From: Caulobacter sp. BP25
GTDB taxonomy: Bacteria > Pseudomonadota > Alphaproteobacteria > Caulobacterales > Caulobacteraceae
NCBI RefSeq assembly: GCF_002737755.1
Contig: NZ_PEGH01000004.1
Coordinates: 186,001 to 250,000 of the forward strand
DNA length: 64,000 bases
Direction of reading: 5' to 3'
This document shows, piece by piece, positions 8,683-19,215 of this stretch. How positions within the stretch are numbered: position 1 is the stretch's first letter; every line of letters starts with the position of its first letter. A program made the position numbers and the translations under genes. The notes beneath the pieces are model-generated. The model made no database searches. It was not told the DNA's origin and saw only the letters and a list, made by a program, of their open reading frames with translations.

Positions 8683-10053
8683 TCAGCGGACGCTTCGCCG
8701 AATCTCGACCATCAGGTCCTCGATCGCCTTGGCGTGCCCTCCGGAGAGGTCCTGCGACGGGAAGATGACCATGGGCGTATCCGGCGCCAGCCCCCTACCC
8801 TCCTGATCGCCGCCGTCCGGCGCCTTGTAGAGCTCGGCCGGAAGCGCAAAGGCCCAGCCGTTCGGTAGCGGTTTGAGCAGCTGATCGGAATAGGCGCCGC
8901 GCGTGACGCCGCCGACGTGCTTGACGTTCGGAAGCGCCTTCATCATCAGGCCGAAGGTCTCTCCCGCGCTGACGGTGATGTCGCTTGTGACCAGATAGAC
9001 CGGGCCAGTGAAGCGCGGGCCGTTCGCCGGCTCCACCGTCACCGCCTGCGACGCCGCCTTGGCGCCGACCGCGACCTTGGAATAGGCCTGACGCGGCTGG
9101 TCGGTGAAGCGGGCGGCGATCACGCGGCTGATCGTGTCATAGCCGCCGCGATTGTTGCTGACGTCAACGACCACGGCCTTGGCTCCAGCGAAGGCGCTCA
9201 AGGCCTCGTCCAGCACAGCGTCCAGCGGACGCGGATCATCGGGCGCGGCGTTGCGGGCGAAGGCGCCCATGGTCACGATGTTCAGGTAGCCGATGTCGTC
9301 GGCCCGCCCCCAGAAGATCCGGTTGTTGGCGGCCTGACGCCCTTTGCCCGCCAGAACCCGGGTCAAGATTCCTTCCCGATAGGCCTGCAGCCAGGCCTTT
9401 TCGCCGCCTTCGGGATCGGCGGCGTAAACGCGCGCGAGGGTCGGTGACACGCCCGGCTCCAGATCGCGCTGATCGCCGCCGACGACGCCGTGCAGCTCGA
9501 CATGGGGATCATCCACGCCAGCGAGCATGTCCGAGAGAGCCGCCCAGAGCTGTGCATCCGTGGCTTGAGGACTCAGCTTGGCTTGGGCGGCGGCTTTCCG
9601 CGCGGACCAGTCCAAGCCACGCTCAGCCGAGCGCGGATAGACCTCGGCGAAGGTGTCGGCGACGAAGGCCGTGGTCCGGTCAGGCGTCCAGGGCGCCGTC
9701 GAAGCGCAAACGGCTGGCAGGCTGGGAAGGCGGTCGAACAGATAGCGCGCGCTGGCGGGGTCGCCCGCGAGCGTGATCGCACCCTGCCCCTCCGCGCGCC
9801 AGACGGCCATGATCCTGTCCGGGTCGGGCTCCCTGCGGGGGTCGGCATAGCAGGCGCCGCCGGCCGTCTGGAACAGCTTGCCGCCATCGGGACCAAACTC
9901 GACGATCCAGCCATAGCCCCGGGATTTCCAGGCGCCCCTCAGTTCCGAAGCGACGGCGCCCTTGGCCTGCACCGGCCAGAAGGGACTTTCCGCTAAGGCA
10001 GGAACTGCCAAGGTCAGAACAGCAGCCGCAGCCAGGAGACTCAGACGTTTCAT
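8683..10053 (-). CDS. Secreted S41-family peptidase
   Basis: A 456-residue protein with a signal peptide (LSLLAAAAVLTLAVPALA). The C-terminal half has the S41 (tail-specific/CtpA-like) core: ADDIGYLNIVTMGAF, VVVDVSNNRGG and TSDITVSAGETFGLMM, in which the Ser of SAGE is the expected nucleophile. A recognisable PDZ domain is not evident, as in the interphotoreceptor-retinoid-binding-like subgroup. The start at 10053 is chosen because the signal peptide begins there. It lies upstream of, and in the same direction as, the receptor gene with 256 bp between them, so cotranscription is uncertain. Confidence 0.82.
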   Translation of the reverse strand: MKRLSLLAAAAVLTLAVPALAESPFWPVQAKGAVASELRGAWKSRGYGWIVEFGPDGGKLFQTAGGACYADPRREPDPDRIMAVWRAEGQGAITLAGDPASARYLFDRLPSLPAVCASTAPWTPDRTTAFVADTFAEVYPRSAERGLDWSARKAAAQAKLSPQATDAQLWAALSDMLAGVDDPHVELHGVVGGDQRDLEPGVSPTLARVYAADPEGGEKAWLQAYREGILTRVLAGKGRQAANNRIFWGRADDIGYLNIVTMGAFARNAAPDDPRPLDAVLDEALSAFAGAKAVVVDVSNNRGGYDTISRVIAARFTDQPRQAYSKVAVGAKAASQAVTVEPANGPRFTGPVYLVTSDITVSAGETFGLMMKALPNVKHVGGVTRGAYSDQLLKPLPNGWAFALPAELYKAPDGGDQEGRGLAPDTPMVIFPSQDLSGGHAKAIEDLMVEIRRSVR

Positions 10054-10111
10054 GGCGCGACGGTGAAGGGCTCCCCGCCGCCGCGCCAGTGAAATCACCG
10101 CAACTGAGGCC

Positions 10112-11962
<1,851 letters not shown>

Positions 11963-12039
11963 TCAAGCTTCCAAGGAGACCCGGACGTGCGTGCTTGAGT
12001 CGGTCTGACGGACGCCAAGAAGCTACGTCCGCGTTCCCT

Positions 12040-12128
12040 CCCTTCGCCGGCATGACCCGGATCAGGTTCTACGGGTCAGGGCCAAAGCCCAATCTCAGCC
12101 GCGCGCGCGGCCCCCCGGTGAACAAGGG
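12040..12128 (-). ncRNA. TPP riboswitch (THI element) in the thiC leader
   Basis: On the minus strand the aptamer core is plain: TTCACCGGGGG, then GGCTGAGA, CCCTGACCCGTAGAACCTGA, and GCCGGCGAAGGG, with the closing P1 helix CCCTT/AAGGG at 12124-12128 and 12040-12044. About 90 nt separate it from the thiC start. The leader contains GGGTCTCCTTGG shortly before the GAGGAG ribosome binding site, consistent with Shine-Dalgarno sequestration as the expression platform (inferred, no poly-U terminator seen). Confidence 0.95.
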
Positions 12129-12182
12129 TCCGAAACTAGGCCCGCTGACGCGGAGGTCAAGCGTTGATGCCGGTCAAGCCTG

Positions 12183-12383
12183 TCAGGCGTCGTCGCCAGC
12201 CTCGACCACGCCGCGCAGATGCGTCAGGACGTCCGGTAGGCCTCGCCCAACCTGGGTGAAGGTCTCGGCCAGCGCCTGGGTGGCGTCATGCAGGCTATAA
12301 CGGCCATCGCCAAAGCGCAGCAGGACGCTCTCGATATAGCGGTCCAGCAGAATGCGGTCTTCGCCTGTGAAGGTCATGGACAT
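12183..12383 (-). CDS. Small conserved-looking hypothetical protein
   Basis: A 66-residue acidic protein starting at an ATG (12383) and running MSMTFTGEDRILLDRYIESVL... with a second helix DATQALAETFTQVGRG. Small proteins with the pattern 'FTxEDRxLLxxYI' are frequent in Caulobacterales, which supports it being real, but no function is known. It follows the 12467 gene in the same direction; two short palindromes (CGCGCGAT/ATCGCGCG and GTTGAT/ATCAAC) lie in the gap before it. Confidence 0.55.
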   Translation of the reverse strand: MSMTFTGEDRILLDRYIESVLLRFGDGRYSLHDATQALAETFTQVGRGLPDVLTHLRGVVEAGDDA

Positions 12384-12466
12384 GGTTGAAGCCTCTCACC
12401 CGCGCGATGATCGCGCGTTGATAGAGATCAACGGTTCGCGGCTGAGAAGGCGCCGCATGCCGACGA

Positions 12467-12862
12467 TCAGCGTTTCGGTTCGCTCGCCGGGCGGATCGCC
12501 CGCATGCGGGCGTTGCTGCGCGTCAGAGCCTCTTGGGTCAGCTGGTCGATCCGGCTCATGGCGTTGACACGTTCGACCTCGCGGCGCGACGGATCGTCTA
12601 AGACCCGCGCGGGCGGAACGGTCATAGATGGCGGGGCCAGGACGGCGCCCGTCCTCTGTTGCTCAAGACCGCGCAGCAAGCCGTCGGTCCTGGCGCGCTC
12701 CTGGGCGTTGGAGGCTTCGATCTGGCTGGACAGCAGATCGCGCCGGGTATCCTCCAGCGCATGGGCGGCGGCGTTGCGGGCCTCGATCTCGCGCAGGCTC
12801 TGGGCATGGACATTGCCGCCCAGAGCCGCGAGACAAACCGATATGCAAAGGGCCTTGCGCAT
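12467..12862 (-). CDS. Secreted hypothetical protein
   Basis: A 131-residue protein with a signal peptide (MRKALCISVCLAALGGNVHAQ) followed by a charged helical region (residues 22-75, likely coiled coil) and a proline-containing tail. No family is recognised. It lies 50 bp downstream of the TPR gene on the same strand and is probably periplasmic. Confidence 0.6.
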   Translation of the reverse strand: MRKALCISVCLAALGGNVHAQSLREIEARNAAAHALEDTRRDLLSSQIEASNAQERARTDGLLRGLEQQRTGAVLAPPSMTVPPARVLDDPSRREVERVNAMSRIDQLTQEALTRSNARMRAIRPASEPKR

Positions 12863-12912
12863 GCGACGGGCCGCTCCTGGTTGGACAGCCCGCCGCGCCG
12901 GTCAGGCGAGGA

Positions 12913-13470
12913 TCAGGGCCGCTTGACGGTGAAACGCGCGAGCTCGGTCTTCGGCGCCGTCCAGTCGGGGTTAAGCTCTGCGGCCTTGGCGTAGTCCAGA
13001 TAGGCCGCGCGCAGGTCGCCGAGACCCTCATGGGCCAGGGCGCGGTTATATAGCGCGCGTTCGGGATCCTTGACGCCCATCGAGAGGCCCTTGTCGATCT
13101 GGGCCACGCCTTCGTGGTAACGCGCCTGGCCGACCAGGGTCGCCCCACGATTCACATAGGCTTCGCCGAGGTTGGGATCCAGACTCGAAGCCTGATCGAA
13201 ATCGGCGCGCGCGGCCTCGAATTGATGCTGGCGCATCTGCAGAACGCCTCGGTTTACATAGGTCTTCGCGCGATCGCGGAAGTTAAGGTTCTCAAGTTCG
13301 AGAGCCGTGGTGCAGGCCAGCACGGCGCGGTCGTCGGAGCGTCCTTTGAGGGCCGCATCGGAGCATTCGTTGGCCGAGGCTCCGCCTATGACGATCGTCG
13401 AGGCGCCGGCCGCGCCGGCAAACAGGAAAGCCGCCGCGCCCAGCGCGATGAACGGGATCATCCGGGTCAT
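12913..13470 (-). CDS. Periplasmic tetratricopeptide-repeat protein
   Basis: A 185-residue protein. Its ATG at 13470 has GGAGGA at optimal distance, so the upstream ATG at 13482 is rejected because it overlaps that ribosome binding site. A signal peptide (IPFIALGAAAFLFAGAAGAS) precedes three TPR units with typical 'AYVNRGxxLxxxxxxxxAxxDxxxALxLxP' spacing (residues about 70-170). Two cysteines (near residues 35 and 52) may form a disulfide. A protein-interaction role is inferred from the repeats only. Confidence 0.75.
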   Translation of the reverse strand: MTRMIPFIALGAAAFLFAGAAGASTIVIGGASANECSDAALKGRSDDRAVLACTTALELENLNFRDRAKTYVNRGVLQMRQHQFEAARADFDQASSLDPNLGEAYVNRGATLVGQARYHEGVAQIDKGLSMGVKDPERALYNRALAHEGLGDLRAAYLDYAKAAELNPDWTAPKTELARFTVKRP

Positions 13471-13726
13471 GTCTTCCTCCATGGGAGCCGGTCGTTGGAG
13501 CGCCGGTTCTCAAGGCCGATGATACCACCAAAGGCGCCTTTAGGCCGCACCTTATCGTCGCACCAGTCGCCGGGCGCGCGAGTAAGACCAGGTCCAAATC
13601 CGTCGCCTTTCTCCGCCTTGCCAGCCCAAGCTCTCACAGCTTGAGAATAGTGATCGCGGCCTTCAAAATCCCAGATTGCAGAAACCCGAGCCTGCGTTCA
13701 CGATCGGACGATCTCGGGAGAATGTC

Positions 13727-14110
13727 GTGATTTTGCTCTTCGCCCTCACAGCACTCCTGGGAGCCCAAGACGCCTCGCCGGCCACCGACGCGAATGTCGT
13801 CGATCCGCTGATCATCGAGGGCCGAAGAATCCCGACAACCGACGAAATCACGGCCCAACTGAACGATCTGCTCAAGCGCGAACCCAATCGAACGATATGC
13901 CTTCTGCGCAAGCCAACCGGATCTCGTATCCAGCGCTTTGAATGCTCCACGCTGGCGGGTTGGTACAGGTTTCAGGCTGCGGTGGGCTACCGGGAAGGCC
14001 CCGCTGAGACGATCCCTCCCACCGAGCTGATCACGGCTATACAGGAGCAATACGCCCGCAAAGCCGCTCAGCCCCGCGCTCCGCGGGAGATTAAGGATCC
14101 AAGGCCCTAG
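13727..14110 (+). CDS. Secreted hypothetical protein
   Basis: The frame is open from 13676, but a GTG at 13727 with GGGAG six bases upstream starts a protein with a clean signal peptide (MILLFALTALLGAQDAS). The mature part contains VVDPLIIEGRRIPTTDEI and two cysteines separated by 16 residues. It is otherwise unrecognised. A 255-codon open frame exists on the opposite strand (13634-14401), but it overlaps the well-conserved PLP enzyme and is regarded as a shadow. Confidence 0.5.
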   Translation: MILLFALTALLGAQDASPATDANVVDPLIIEGRRIPTTDEITAQLNDLLKREPNRTICLLRKPTGSRIQRFECSTLAGWYRFQAAVGYREGPAETIPPTELITAIQEQYARKAAQPRAPREIKDPRP

Positions 14111-14170
14111 CGCGCCCTTGGCGTCAAGCATGCTAGCAGAGACGAAGAGCCCCAAAAGGAACCGCGCCCC

Positions 14171-15172
14171 ATGCATCTCGCCCGTTTTCCCCGTGCGCGT
14201 TTCGCTCACCTGCCGACGCCCCTCGAGCCCCTGCCCCGTCTGAGCGCGGCGCTCGGTATCGACCTCTGGGTCAAGCGTGACGATTGCACGGGCCTTGCGG
14301 GCGGCGGCAACAAGACCCGCAAGCTGGAGTTCCTGCTGGGCGAAGCGCTGGCGCAGGGCGCCGACACCTTGGTCACCCAGGGCGCGGTCCAGTCCAACCA
14401 CGTCCGCCAGACCATCGCGGCGGGCGCGCGCTTTGGCCTCAAGACCGAGGTGATCTTGGAAGAGCGCACCGGCTCCAAGGCCGACGACTATGTCGGCAAT
14501 GGCAATGTTCTGCTCGACAAGCTGATGGGCGCGGCGATCCGTTTCGTTCCCGGCGGCAGCGACATGATCGCCGAGCTAGAGGCGACGGCCGAGAGCGTCC
14601 GCCAGCGCGGCGGCAAGCCGTACGTCATTCCGGGCGGCGGCTCGAACACGATCGGGGCGCTCGGCTACGTCGATTGCGCGCGCGAGCTGATCGTCCAGGC
14701 CGACCAGATGGATCTCAAGATCGACCGGTTGGTCACGGCCACCGGCAGCGCCGGCACCCATGCCGGCCTAGTCGCGGGCTTCACGGCCCTTTCGGTGGAT
14801 ATCCCGATCCTGGGCTTCGGCGTCCGCGCGCCGAAGCCCAAGCAGGAAGAGAATGTCTTCAACCTCGCCGTCGCCACCGCCGAGACGATCGGCGCGGCGG
14901 GCCGGGTCAGGCGCGAGGCCGTCGTGGCTGATTGCGACTATGTCGGCGAAGGCTATGGCCTGGTCGACCAGGGCGTGATCGACGCTCTGACGCTGGCGGC
15001 GCGCACCGAGGGCCTGCTGCTGGACCCCGTCTATTCCGGCAAGGCGATGAAGGGCCTGATCGACCAGGCGCGCAAGGGCGCGTTCAAGGGTGAGCGCGTC
15101 GTCTTCCTACACACCGGCGGCGCGCAGGGCCTGTTCGGCTATCAGAGCGTGCTGGAGCCGGCGCTGGCCTAG
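14171..15172 (+). CDS. PLP-dependent D-cysteine desulfhydrase / L-cysteate sulfo-lyase family
   Basis: A 333-residue fold-type II PLP enzyme of the ACC deaminase group. The lysine motif [11 protein letters not shown] places the Schiff-base Lys at residue 48, QSNHVRQT binds substrate carboxylate, and [14 protein letters not shown] and [13 protein letters not shown] form the phosphate cup. The sequence pattern resembles CuyA and DcyD more than true ACC deaminase. It is followed 11 bp later by an aspartate/glutamate racemase-family gene, which could supply or interconvert amino-acid enantiomers. Substrate assignment needs assay. Confidence 0.88.
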   Translation: MHLARFPRARFAHLPTPLEPLPRLSAALGIDLWVKRDDCTGLAGGGNKTRKLEFLLGEALAQGADTLVTQGAVQSNHVRQTIAAGARFGLKTEVILEERTGSKADDYVGNGNVLLDKLMGAAIRFVPGGSDMIAELEATAESVRQRGGKPYVIPGGGSNTIGALGYVDCARELIVQADQMDLKIDRLVTATGSAGTHAGLVAGFTALSVDIPILGFGVRAPKPKQEENVFNLAVATAETIGAAGRVRREAVVADCDYVGEGYGLVDQGVIDALTLAARTEGLLLDPVYSGKAMKGLIDQARKGAFKGERVVFLHTGGAQGLFGYQSVLEPALA

Positions 15173-15183
15173 GGAGCTATCGG

Positions 15184-15873
15184 ATGAGCAAGGTGCTCGG
15201 CGTCCTGGGCGGCATGGGTCCCGCCGCCACCCTGGATTTCCTCGCCAAACTGCAGGCGGCCACGCCGGTCCAGCGCGAACAGGATCACCTGCGGGTCTTG
15301 GTCGACATCAACCCCAAGGTCCCCGACCGGAACCTGAACGACTCCGATCCCGGCCCTGTCTTGGCCGCCATGGCGACGGGCCTGAGAGACGCGGGCGCGC
15401 AGGTCCTGGCGATCGCCTGTAACACCGCCCACGCCTATGCCGATGCGGTGCGCTCCAGCGGCCTGCCCTTGGTCGACATGCTGGAGACGGCTGGCTTGGC
15501 CGCAAGGGCGCAAGGCGCGACCACGGTCGGCGTTTTGGGCACCAGCCTGGCCTTGGGTCTCTATCGCGACCGACTCTTCCCCATGGGCTTGGAGGTCGTC
15601 ACGCTGGACGACCACGAGCAGGTCGAGTTCATGGCGCTGCTCTATCGCATCAAACACGGCGATGTCGGTACAGCCTCGCGCGAGACCATGGCCGCGCTGG
15701 CCCATCGCCTAGTCGGCAAGGGCGCTCAGAGCGTGGTGGCCGGCTGCACGGAAGTACCGCTCGTTTTGTCCGCTGACGACCTGTCGGTTCCATTCCTGGA
15801 CGCCACCGAAGCGCTGGCTCGGCGTTGCGTGGCGGTCTGCCTGGGCCAGGAAGAGACGCCCTCGGGTCTTTGA
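15184..15873 (+). CDS. Aspartate/glutamate racemase family protein
   Basis: A 229-residue protein with the family start VLGVLGGMGPAATLDFLAKL. Both catalytic cysteines are present, in IACNTAHAYAD and VAGCTEVPLVLS, as needed for two-base, cofactor-free racemisation. AGGGAG precedes the ATG at 15184. It forms a two-gene operon with the PLP lyase, which makes amino-acid stereochemistry or sulfonate catabolism the likely context. Length is usual for the family. Confidence 0.9.
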   Translation: MSKVLGVLGGMGPAATLDFLAKLQAATPVQREQDHLRVLVDINPKVPDRNLNDSDPGPVLAAMATGLRDAGAQVLAIACNTAHAYADAVRSSGLPLVDMLETAGLAARAQGATTVGVLGTSLALGLYRDRLFPMGLEVVTLDDHEQVEFMALLYRIKHGDVGTASRETMAALAHRLVGKGAQSVVAGCTEVPLVLSADDLSVPFLDATEALARRCVAVCLGQEETPSGL

Positions 15874-15915
15874 GCGGACCCAAGGGCGTCATCCGGGTTT
15901 CGGATCCGGATCGCG

Positions 15916-16917
15916 TCAGTCGATGGTCGCCAGATAGGCCTGAACGCCGCCCTTGCTGGCCACGATGCCCATCAGGTTATTGTCGATGACGGTATTGCCA
16001 GTGCAGGGGCCCGTAGCGCCGGGGTACAGGACGGGAACCCATTTGGCCGACCCGAAGCCGCCCTTGGGAGACCGCTCGACAACGGCGTAGGCCGCGCCCG
16101 CCTCGGTGGTGGCCGCCAGGCTATAGCCGTTCGGGATGGCGCTGACCCCTTCGAAGTGCGTGATCGTTTTCGGGTCGCCGTTGTAGTTGTAGGGGGTGAC
16201 GTTGGTGATCGCCTGCGTCGCCGCGTCGTAGTCGAGCATAAAGCCGACATTGATCGCCCCCTGCCCCAGATAGCCGCCCACGATGGTATAGGCCTCGCTG
16301 CCGTCCCCGCCATTCTGCCAGATGCCGTAGGCGGTCGTGAGCGGCCCCAGGCTGAGCTTGGTGAACTTCTGGGTGCGCAGGTCGTAGATGAAGGCGCTGG
16401 CCGAGCCCGGATCGTCGGAAAGATCGAAGTTTCCGACCACCAGGTCGCCCATCGTGCTGTGCGGAATGGTCGAGAACACAGCGCCGCCGGCGACGTCCTT
16501 CGGAACGTCCAGGACGGTCCAGGCCCCGGCGCCGTCCAGCGCGCCCTCATACATCATGCCGTGGTCTGCTTGGGGGTTCGAGGCCTCGGCGTATTTGTAG
16601 CTGCCGACGGCGCGGATGTTGTTCTTGCCGATGTCCGGATTGAACAGTGGCGTGTTCGGTCCATAGAACGTCGAGGTCGTGACAGTCTGCCCAGCGAACA
16701 CGGGCGTCAGGAAGGCGTAGCCATCATTCGAAGAGGGGAACAGAGGCCCCTGATAGGTGAGCGCCTGCAAGGCCCCGTTCTTGTCGGGATGATTGCCGGT
16801 CAGGACGACGGGATTGTTCGCTCCGCTCGCCTGACGCACGCCGGTGACGAAGTCGCCCGGTGCCAAGATGTCATTGTATGTGATCGTGGTCTTCTCTGTG
16901 AGAGTGGCGTCGCTCAT
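15916..16917 (-). CDS. Hypothetical beta-rich protein
   Basis: A 333-residue protein without signal peptide or membrane segment, made of repeated short strands rich in Gly, Thr, Asn and aromatics (for example the YGPNTPLFNPDIGKNNIRAVG and VGGYLGQGAINVGFMLDYD regions). This suggests a beta-propeller or autotransporter-like beta solenoid. The ATG at 16917 has AAGG upstream. The leader contains a short hairpin ATGGC/GCCAT. I do not recognise the family. It converges on the racemase gene. Confidence 0.6.
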   Translation of the reverse strand: MSDATLTEKTTITYNDILAPGDFVTGVRQASGANNPVVLTGNHPDKNGALQALTYQGPLFPSSNDGYAFLTPVFAGQTVTTSTFYGPNTPLFNPDIGKNNIRAVGSYKYAEASNPQADHGMMYEGALDGAGAWTVLDVPKDVAGGAVFSTIPHSTMGDLVVGNFDLSDDPGSASAFIYDLRTQKFTKLSLGPLTTAYGIWQNGGDGSEAYTIVGGYLGQGAINVGFMLDYDAATQAITNVTPYNYNGDPKTITHFEGVSAIPNGYSLAATTEAGAAYAVVERSPKGGFGSAKWVPVLYPGATGPCTGNTVIDNNLMGIVASKGGVQAYLATID

Positions 16918-17102
16918 GACACACCTTTTTGTGGTTTTTTATGGCGATAAAGCCATAGGTTGTCATAACACCGTTCTGCCGCCATCACTACGACGCCGCC
17001 CGCGCGGGAGACCCGGGATCGTGCTCAGGCGCCCCAAAATGGGGGATTGCTGAAGGGAGGCGCGGCGATCGGGCTAGACGTCAACGCGATGAGCCGGACA
17101 TG

Positions 17103-17136
17103 AAAACGCCCCCAGATCCAAGGGACCCGGGGGCGT
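17103..17136 (-). terminator. Minus-strand intrinsic terminator with no gene upstream
   Basis: On the minus strand an ACGCCCCC stem pairs with GGGGGCGT across a 15-base loop and is followed by TTTT. A second perfect hairpin with a 9-bp stem (CGTCCTGTT / AACAGGACG, 17137-17158) lies immediately upstream of it. No minus-strand ORF ends here. Confidence 0.55.
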
Positions 17137-17298
17137 CGTCCTGTTCCCCAACAGGACGGCGTCGATCGCCGCCGCTCCGGGCGCGGTCTCGCCTCAAGAC
17201 TACGGCGGTATTGGCCCGAATAGCGATGGGCAGCAACGCGTCGCCCTGTCGCAGTCGTCCCGCGCGCGCCCCACCACGCCCATCAAGCCATTGTCTTT

Positions 17299-17336
17299 AA
17301 AAAGAAAAGCCGCCTGACGCGACCTGCTGTCGCGGC
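17299..17336 (-). terminator. Second minus-strand terminator-like hairpin
   Basis: Reading the minus strand, GCCGCGACAGCAGGTCGCG with a distal GCGGC forms nested stems (GCCGC/GCGGC or CGCGAC/GTCGCG), followed directly by TTTTCTTTTT, which is very unusual in this GC-rich sequence. It is oriented away from the pectate lyase gene. Confidence 0.5.
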
Positions 17337-17384
17337 ATAAGGCGCTTGGGTGAAGTCCTGACGGAAAAAGGGATGGTCAATTCA

Positions 17385-17398
17385 TGACACCGGTAGCA
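17385..17398. promoter_or_regulatory. LacI-like operator upstream of the pectate lyase
   Basis: TGACACCGGTAGCA is a 14-bp palindrome with a central CG and five of seven paired positions matching. It shares TGACA-N-CG-N-T with the zwf, lacI and bglX operators. It lies 117 bp before the lyase start. Promoter boxes are not obvious. Control by a LacI-family sugar regulator is inferred. Confidence 0.4.
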
Positions 17399-17514
17399 AA
17401 ATGACCTGAAGTCGTCACCATAAGGCGGCGGGCCAGCCTACGGCCGGGAGGAAACCGCGACCCTCAAGGGATCGCCTTCCGTCGTGCGCGGCTTGCCTTC
17501 ATCTGGAGTTCCGC

Positions 17515-19164
17515 ATGCCGCTCAGCCCTATTTCCCGCCGCCGCCTGATGGCCAACTCGGCCGCCGCCTTCGCCGCCGCCGGCGCGCTGGCGCCGCTGAA
17601 AGCCCTGGCCGCGCCGACCAAGGCTCAGGCGCTGGACACCATGAAGAAGGCCACGCGGTTCATGGTCGAGAAGGTCGCCTATAAGGGCGGCTATGTCTGG
17701 AGCTACCTGCCCGACTTCTCGCGCCGATGGGGCGAGATGGAAGCGTTCCCGACCATGATCTGGGTGCAGCCCCCCGGCACCGGCACGGTGGGCCACCTGT
17801 TCCTGGACGCCTATCACGCCACCGGCGACACCTATTACTACGACGCGGCCTGCAAGGCCGCCGACGCCCTGATCGCCATCCAGAACCCGGCCGGCGGCTG
17901 GAACTATCTGGGCGACCTGGCCGGCGAGGCGTCGCTGAAGCGGTGGTACGACACCATCGGCAAGAACGGCTGGCGGCTGGAGGAATTCCAGCACTACTAC
18001 GGCAACGCCACCTTCGACGACGAAGGCACTGCCGAGTGCTGCAAGTTCATGCTGCGCATGTATGTCGAGAAGAAGGACCCCAAGTACAAGGCCGCCTTCG
18101 AGAAGGCGCTGAAGTTCGTCCTCGACAGCCAGTACCCGGTCGGCGGCTGGCCCCAGCGCTATCCGCTGAAGGACGAGTTCCACCACCACGGCAATGCCGA
18201 CTACACCAGCTACATCACCTTCAATGACGACGTGGTCGGCGAGAACGTCGAGTTCCTGATCATGGTCTACCAGGCCCTGGGTGACGAAAGCGTGCTGGAG
18301 CCGATCCGCCGCGCCATGAACTGCTATGTCGCCTGCCAGCAACCCCAGCCGCAGCCGGCCTGGGGACTGCAGCACACCGTGGGCGACCTCAAACCCGCGG
18401 CCGCGCGCACCTACGAGCCCAAGGCCTTCGCCACCCACGCGACCGCCAGCTGCCTTTCGCAGCTGATGACCTTCTACCAACTGACAGGCGATCCGAAGTA
18501 TCTGGCGCGGGTCCCCGAGGCTCTGGAGTGGCTGGACTCGGTTCGCCTGCCCGACACCGTGGCCCCTGGAAAGCCGCGCTACCCGACGTTCATCGAGGTG
18601 GGCTCCGGCAAGGCGCTGTTCGTGCATCGCACGGGCTCCAACGTGGTCAACGGCCGCTACTTCACCGACGAGAACCCCAACAACACGGTCACCCACTACT
18701 CGTCGTTCCGGAACATCAATGTCGCCGGCCTGCGGGCCCGCTACGAGAAGCTGAAAGCGACCTCGCCCGAGGAGGCCAGCAAGCATTCGCCTCTGAAGGG
18801 GCGCCGCGCGCTGCCCAAGTACTTCATGGTCAAGGATCTCTCGGTCGAGGACCTGAGCGTCGGCGGCGATCTCAGCAGCTCCGCGCCCCAGGGTGTCACC
18901 GCCGATCCGGCCAGGGTCGCCAAGCTGACCGCCGAACTGAACGCCGAAGGCTGGTGGCCGACGCCTCTGACAACGACCAGCAACCCGTACGCGGGCGACG
19001 GCTCGCCCACCCCCGCGCCGGGCGACTTCTCTGAGACCAAGGTCGGAGACAAAACCGACACCTCGCCCTACCCTGATCCGAACCCCAAGATCGGCATTTC
19101 GACAGGCGACTTCATCGCCAACATGGCGACGCTGATCAAATACGTGGACGCCCTGCTGGCCTAG
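17515..19164 (+). CDS. Secreted pectate lyase, polysaccharide lyase family 10
   Basis: A 549-residue protein with a Tat-type leader (SRRRLMANSAAAFAAAGALA). The catalytic region, residues about 40-400, is an (alpha/alpha) toroid with the PL10 signature GGWPQRYPL followed by YTSYITFNDDVV, which bind Ca2+ and polygalacturonate. PL10 enzymes cleave polygalacturonic acid by beta-elimination using an Arg base. A C-terminal region (residues 400-549) with a Ser/Pro/Thr-rich linker precedes a final helical segment. The gene stands alone, with no pectin transporter or oligogalacturonate genes adjacent. TGGAG lies just before the ATG. Confidence 0.88.
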   Translation: MPLSPISRRRLMANSAAAFAAAGALAPLKALAAPTKAQALDTMKKATRFMVEKVAYKGGYVWSYLPDFSRRWGEMEAFPTMIWVQPPGTGTVGHLFLDAYHATGDTYYYDAACKAADALIAIQNPAGGWNYLGDLAGEASLKRWYDTIGKNGWRLEEFQHYYGNATFDDEGTAECCKFMLRMYVEKKDPKYKAAFEKALKFVLDSQYPVGGWPQRYPLKDEFHHHGNADYTSYITFNDDVVGENVEFLIMVYQALGDESVLEPIRRAMNCYVACQQPQPQPAWGLQHTVGDLKPAAARTYEPKAFATHATASCLSQLMTFYQLTGDPKYLARVPEALEWLDSVRLPDTVAPGKPRYPTFIEVGSGKALFVHRTGSNVVNGRYFTDENPNNTVTHYSSFRNINVAGLRARYEKLKATSPEEASKHSPLKGRRALPKYFMVKDLSVEDLSVGGDLSSSAPQGVTADPARVAKLTAELNAEGWWPTPLTTTSNPYAGDGSPTPAPGDFSETKVGDKTDTSPYPDPNPKIGISTGDFIANMATLIKYVDALLA

Positions 19165-19215
19165 GCGATCAGGCGTTGCTCGGCCGGAGCGGCTTACGCC
19201 AATCGCAAGCGGCTT

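Larger units (their letters stand above)
16918..17514. other. 600 bp stretch without a convincing protein gene
   Basis: The stretch separates the minus-strand hypothetical gene from the pectate lyase. A 66-codon plus frame (17100-17300) has no ribosome binding site and runs through a terminator hairpin, so it is not called. The stretch contains two minus-strand terminator-like hairpins, a 9-bp-stem hairpin (17137-17158) and a LacI-like operator (17385-17398). It may hold a small RNA on the minus strand as well as the lyase promoter. Confidence 0.6.

Noticed and set aside
13634-14401. 255-codon minus-strand frame
   Set aside because: Overlaps the start of the conserved PLP enzyme and the secreted gene at 13727; no ribosome binding site or motif.
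17100-17300. 66-codon plus-strand frame upstream of the pectate lyase
   Set aside because: No Shine-Dalgarno, runs through two hairpins, no recognisable protein pattern.
17464-18786. 440-codon minus-strand frame across the pectate lyase
   Set aside because: Antisense to a PL10 enzyme with intact motifs; a shadow frame.
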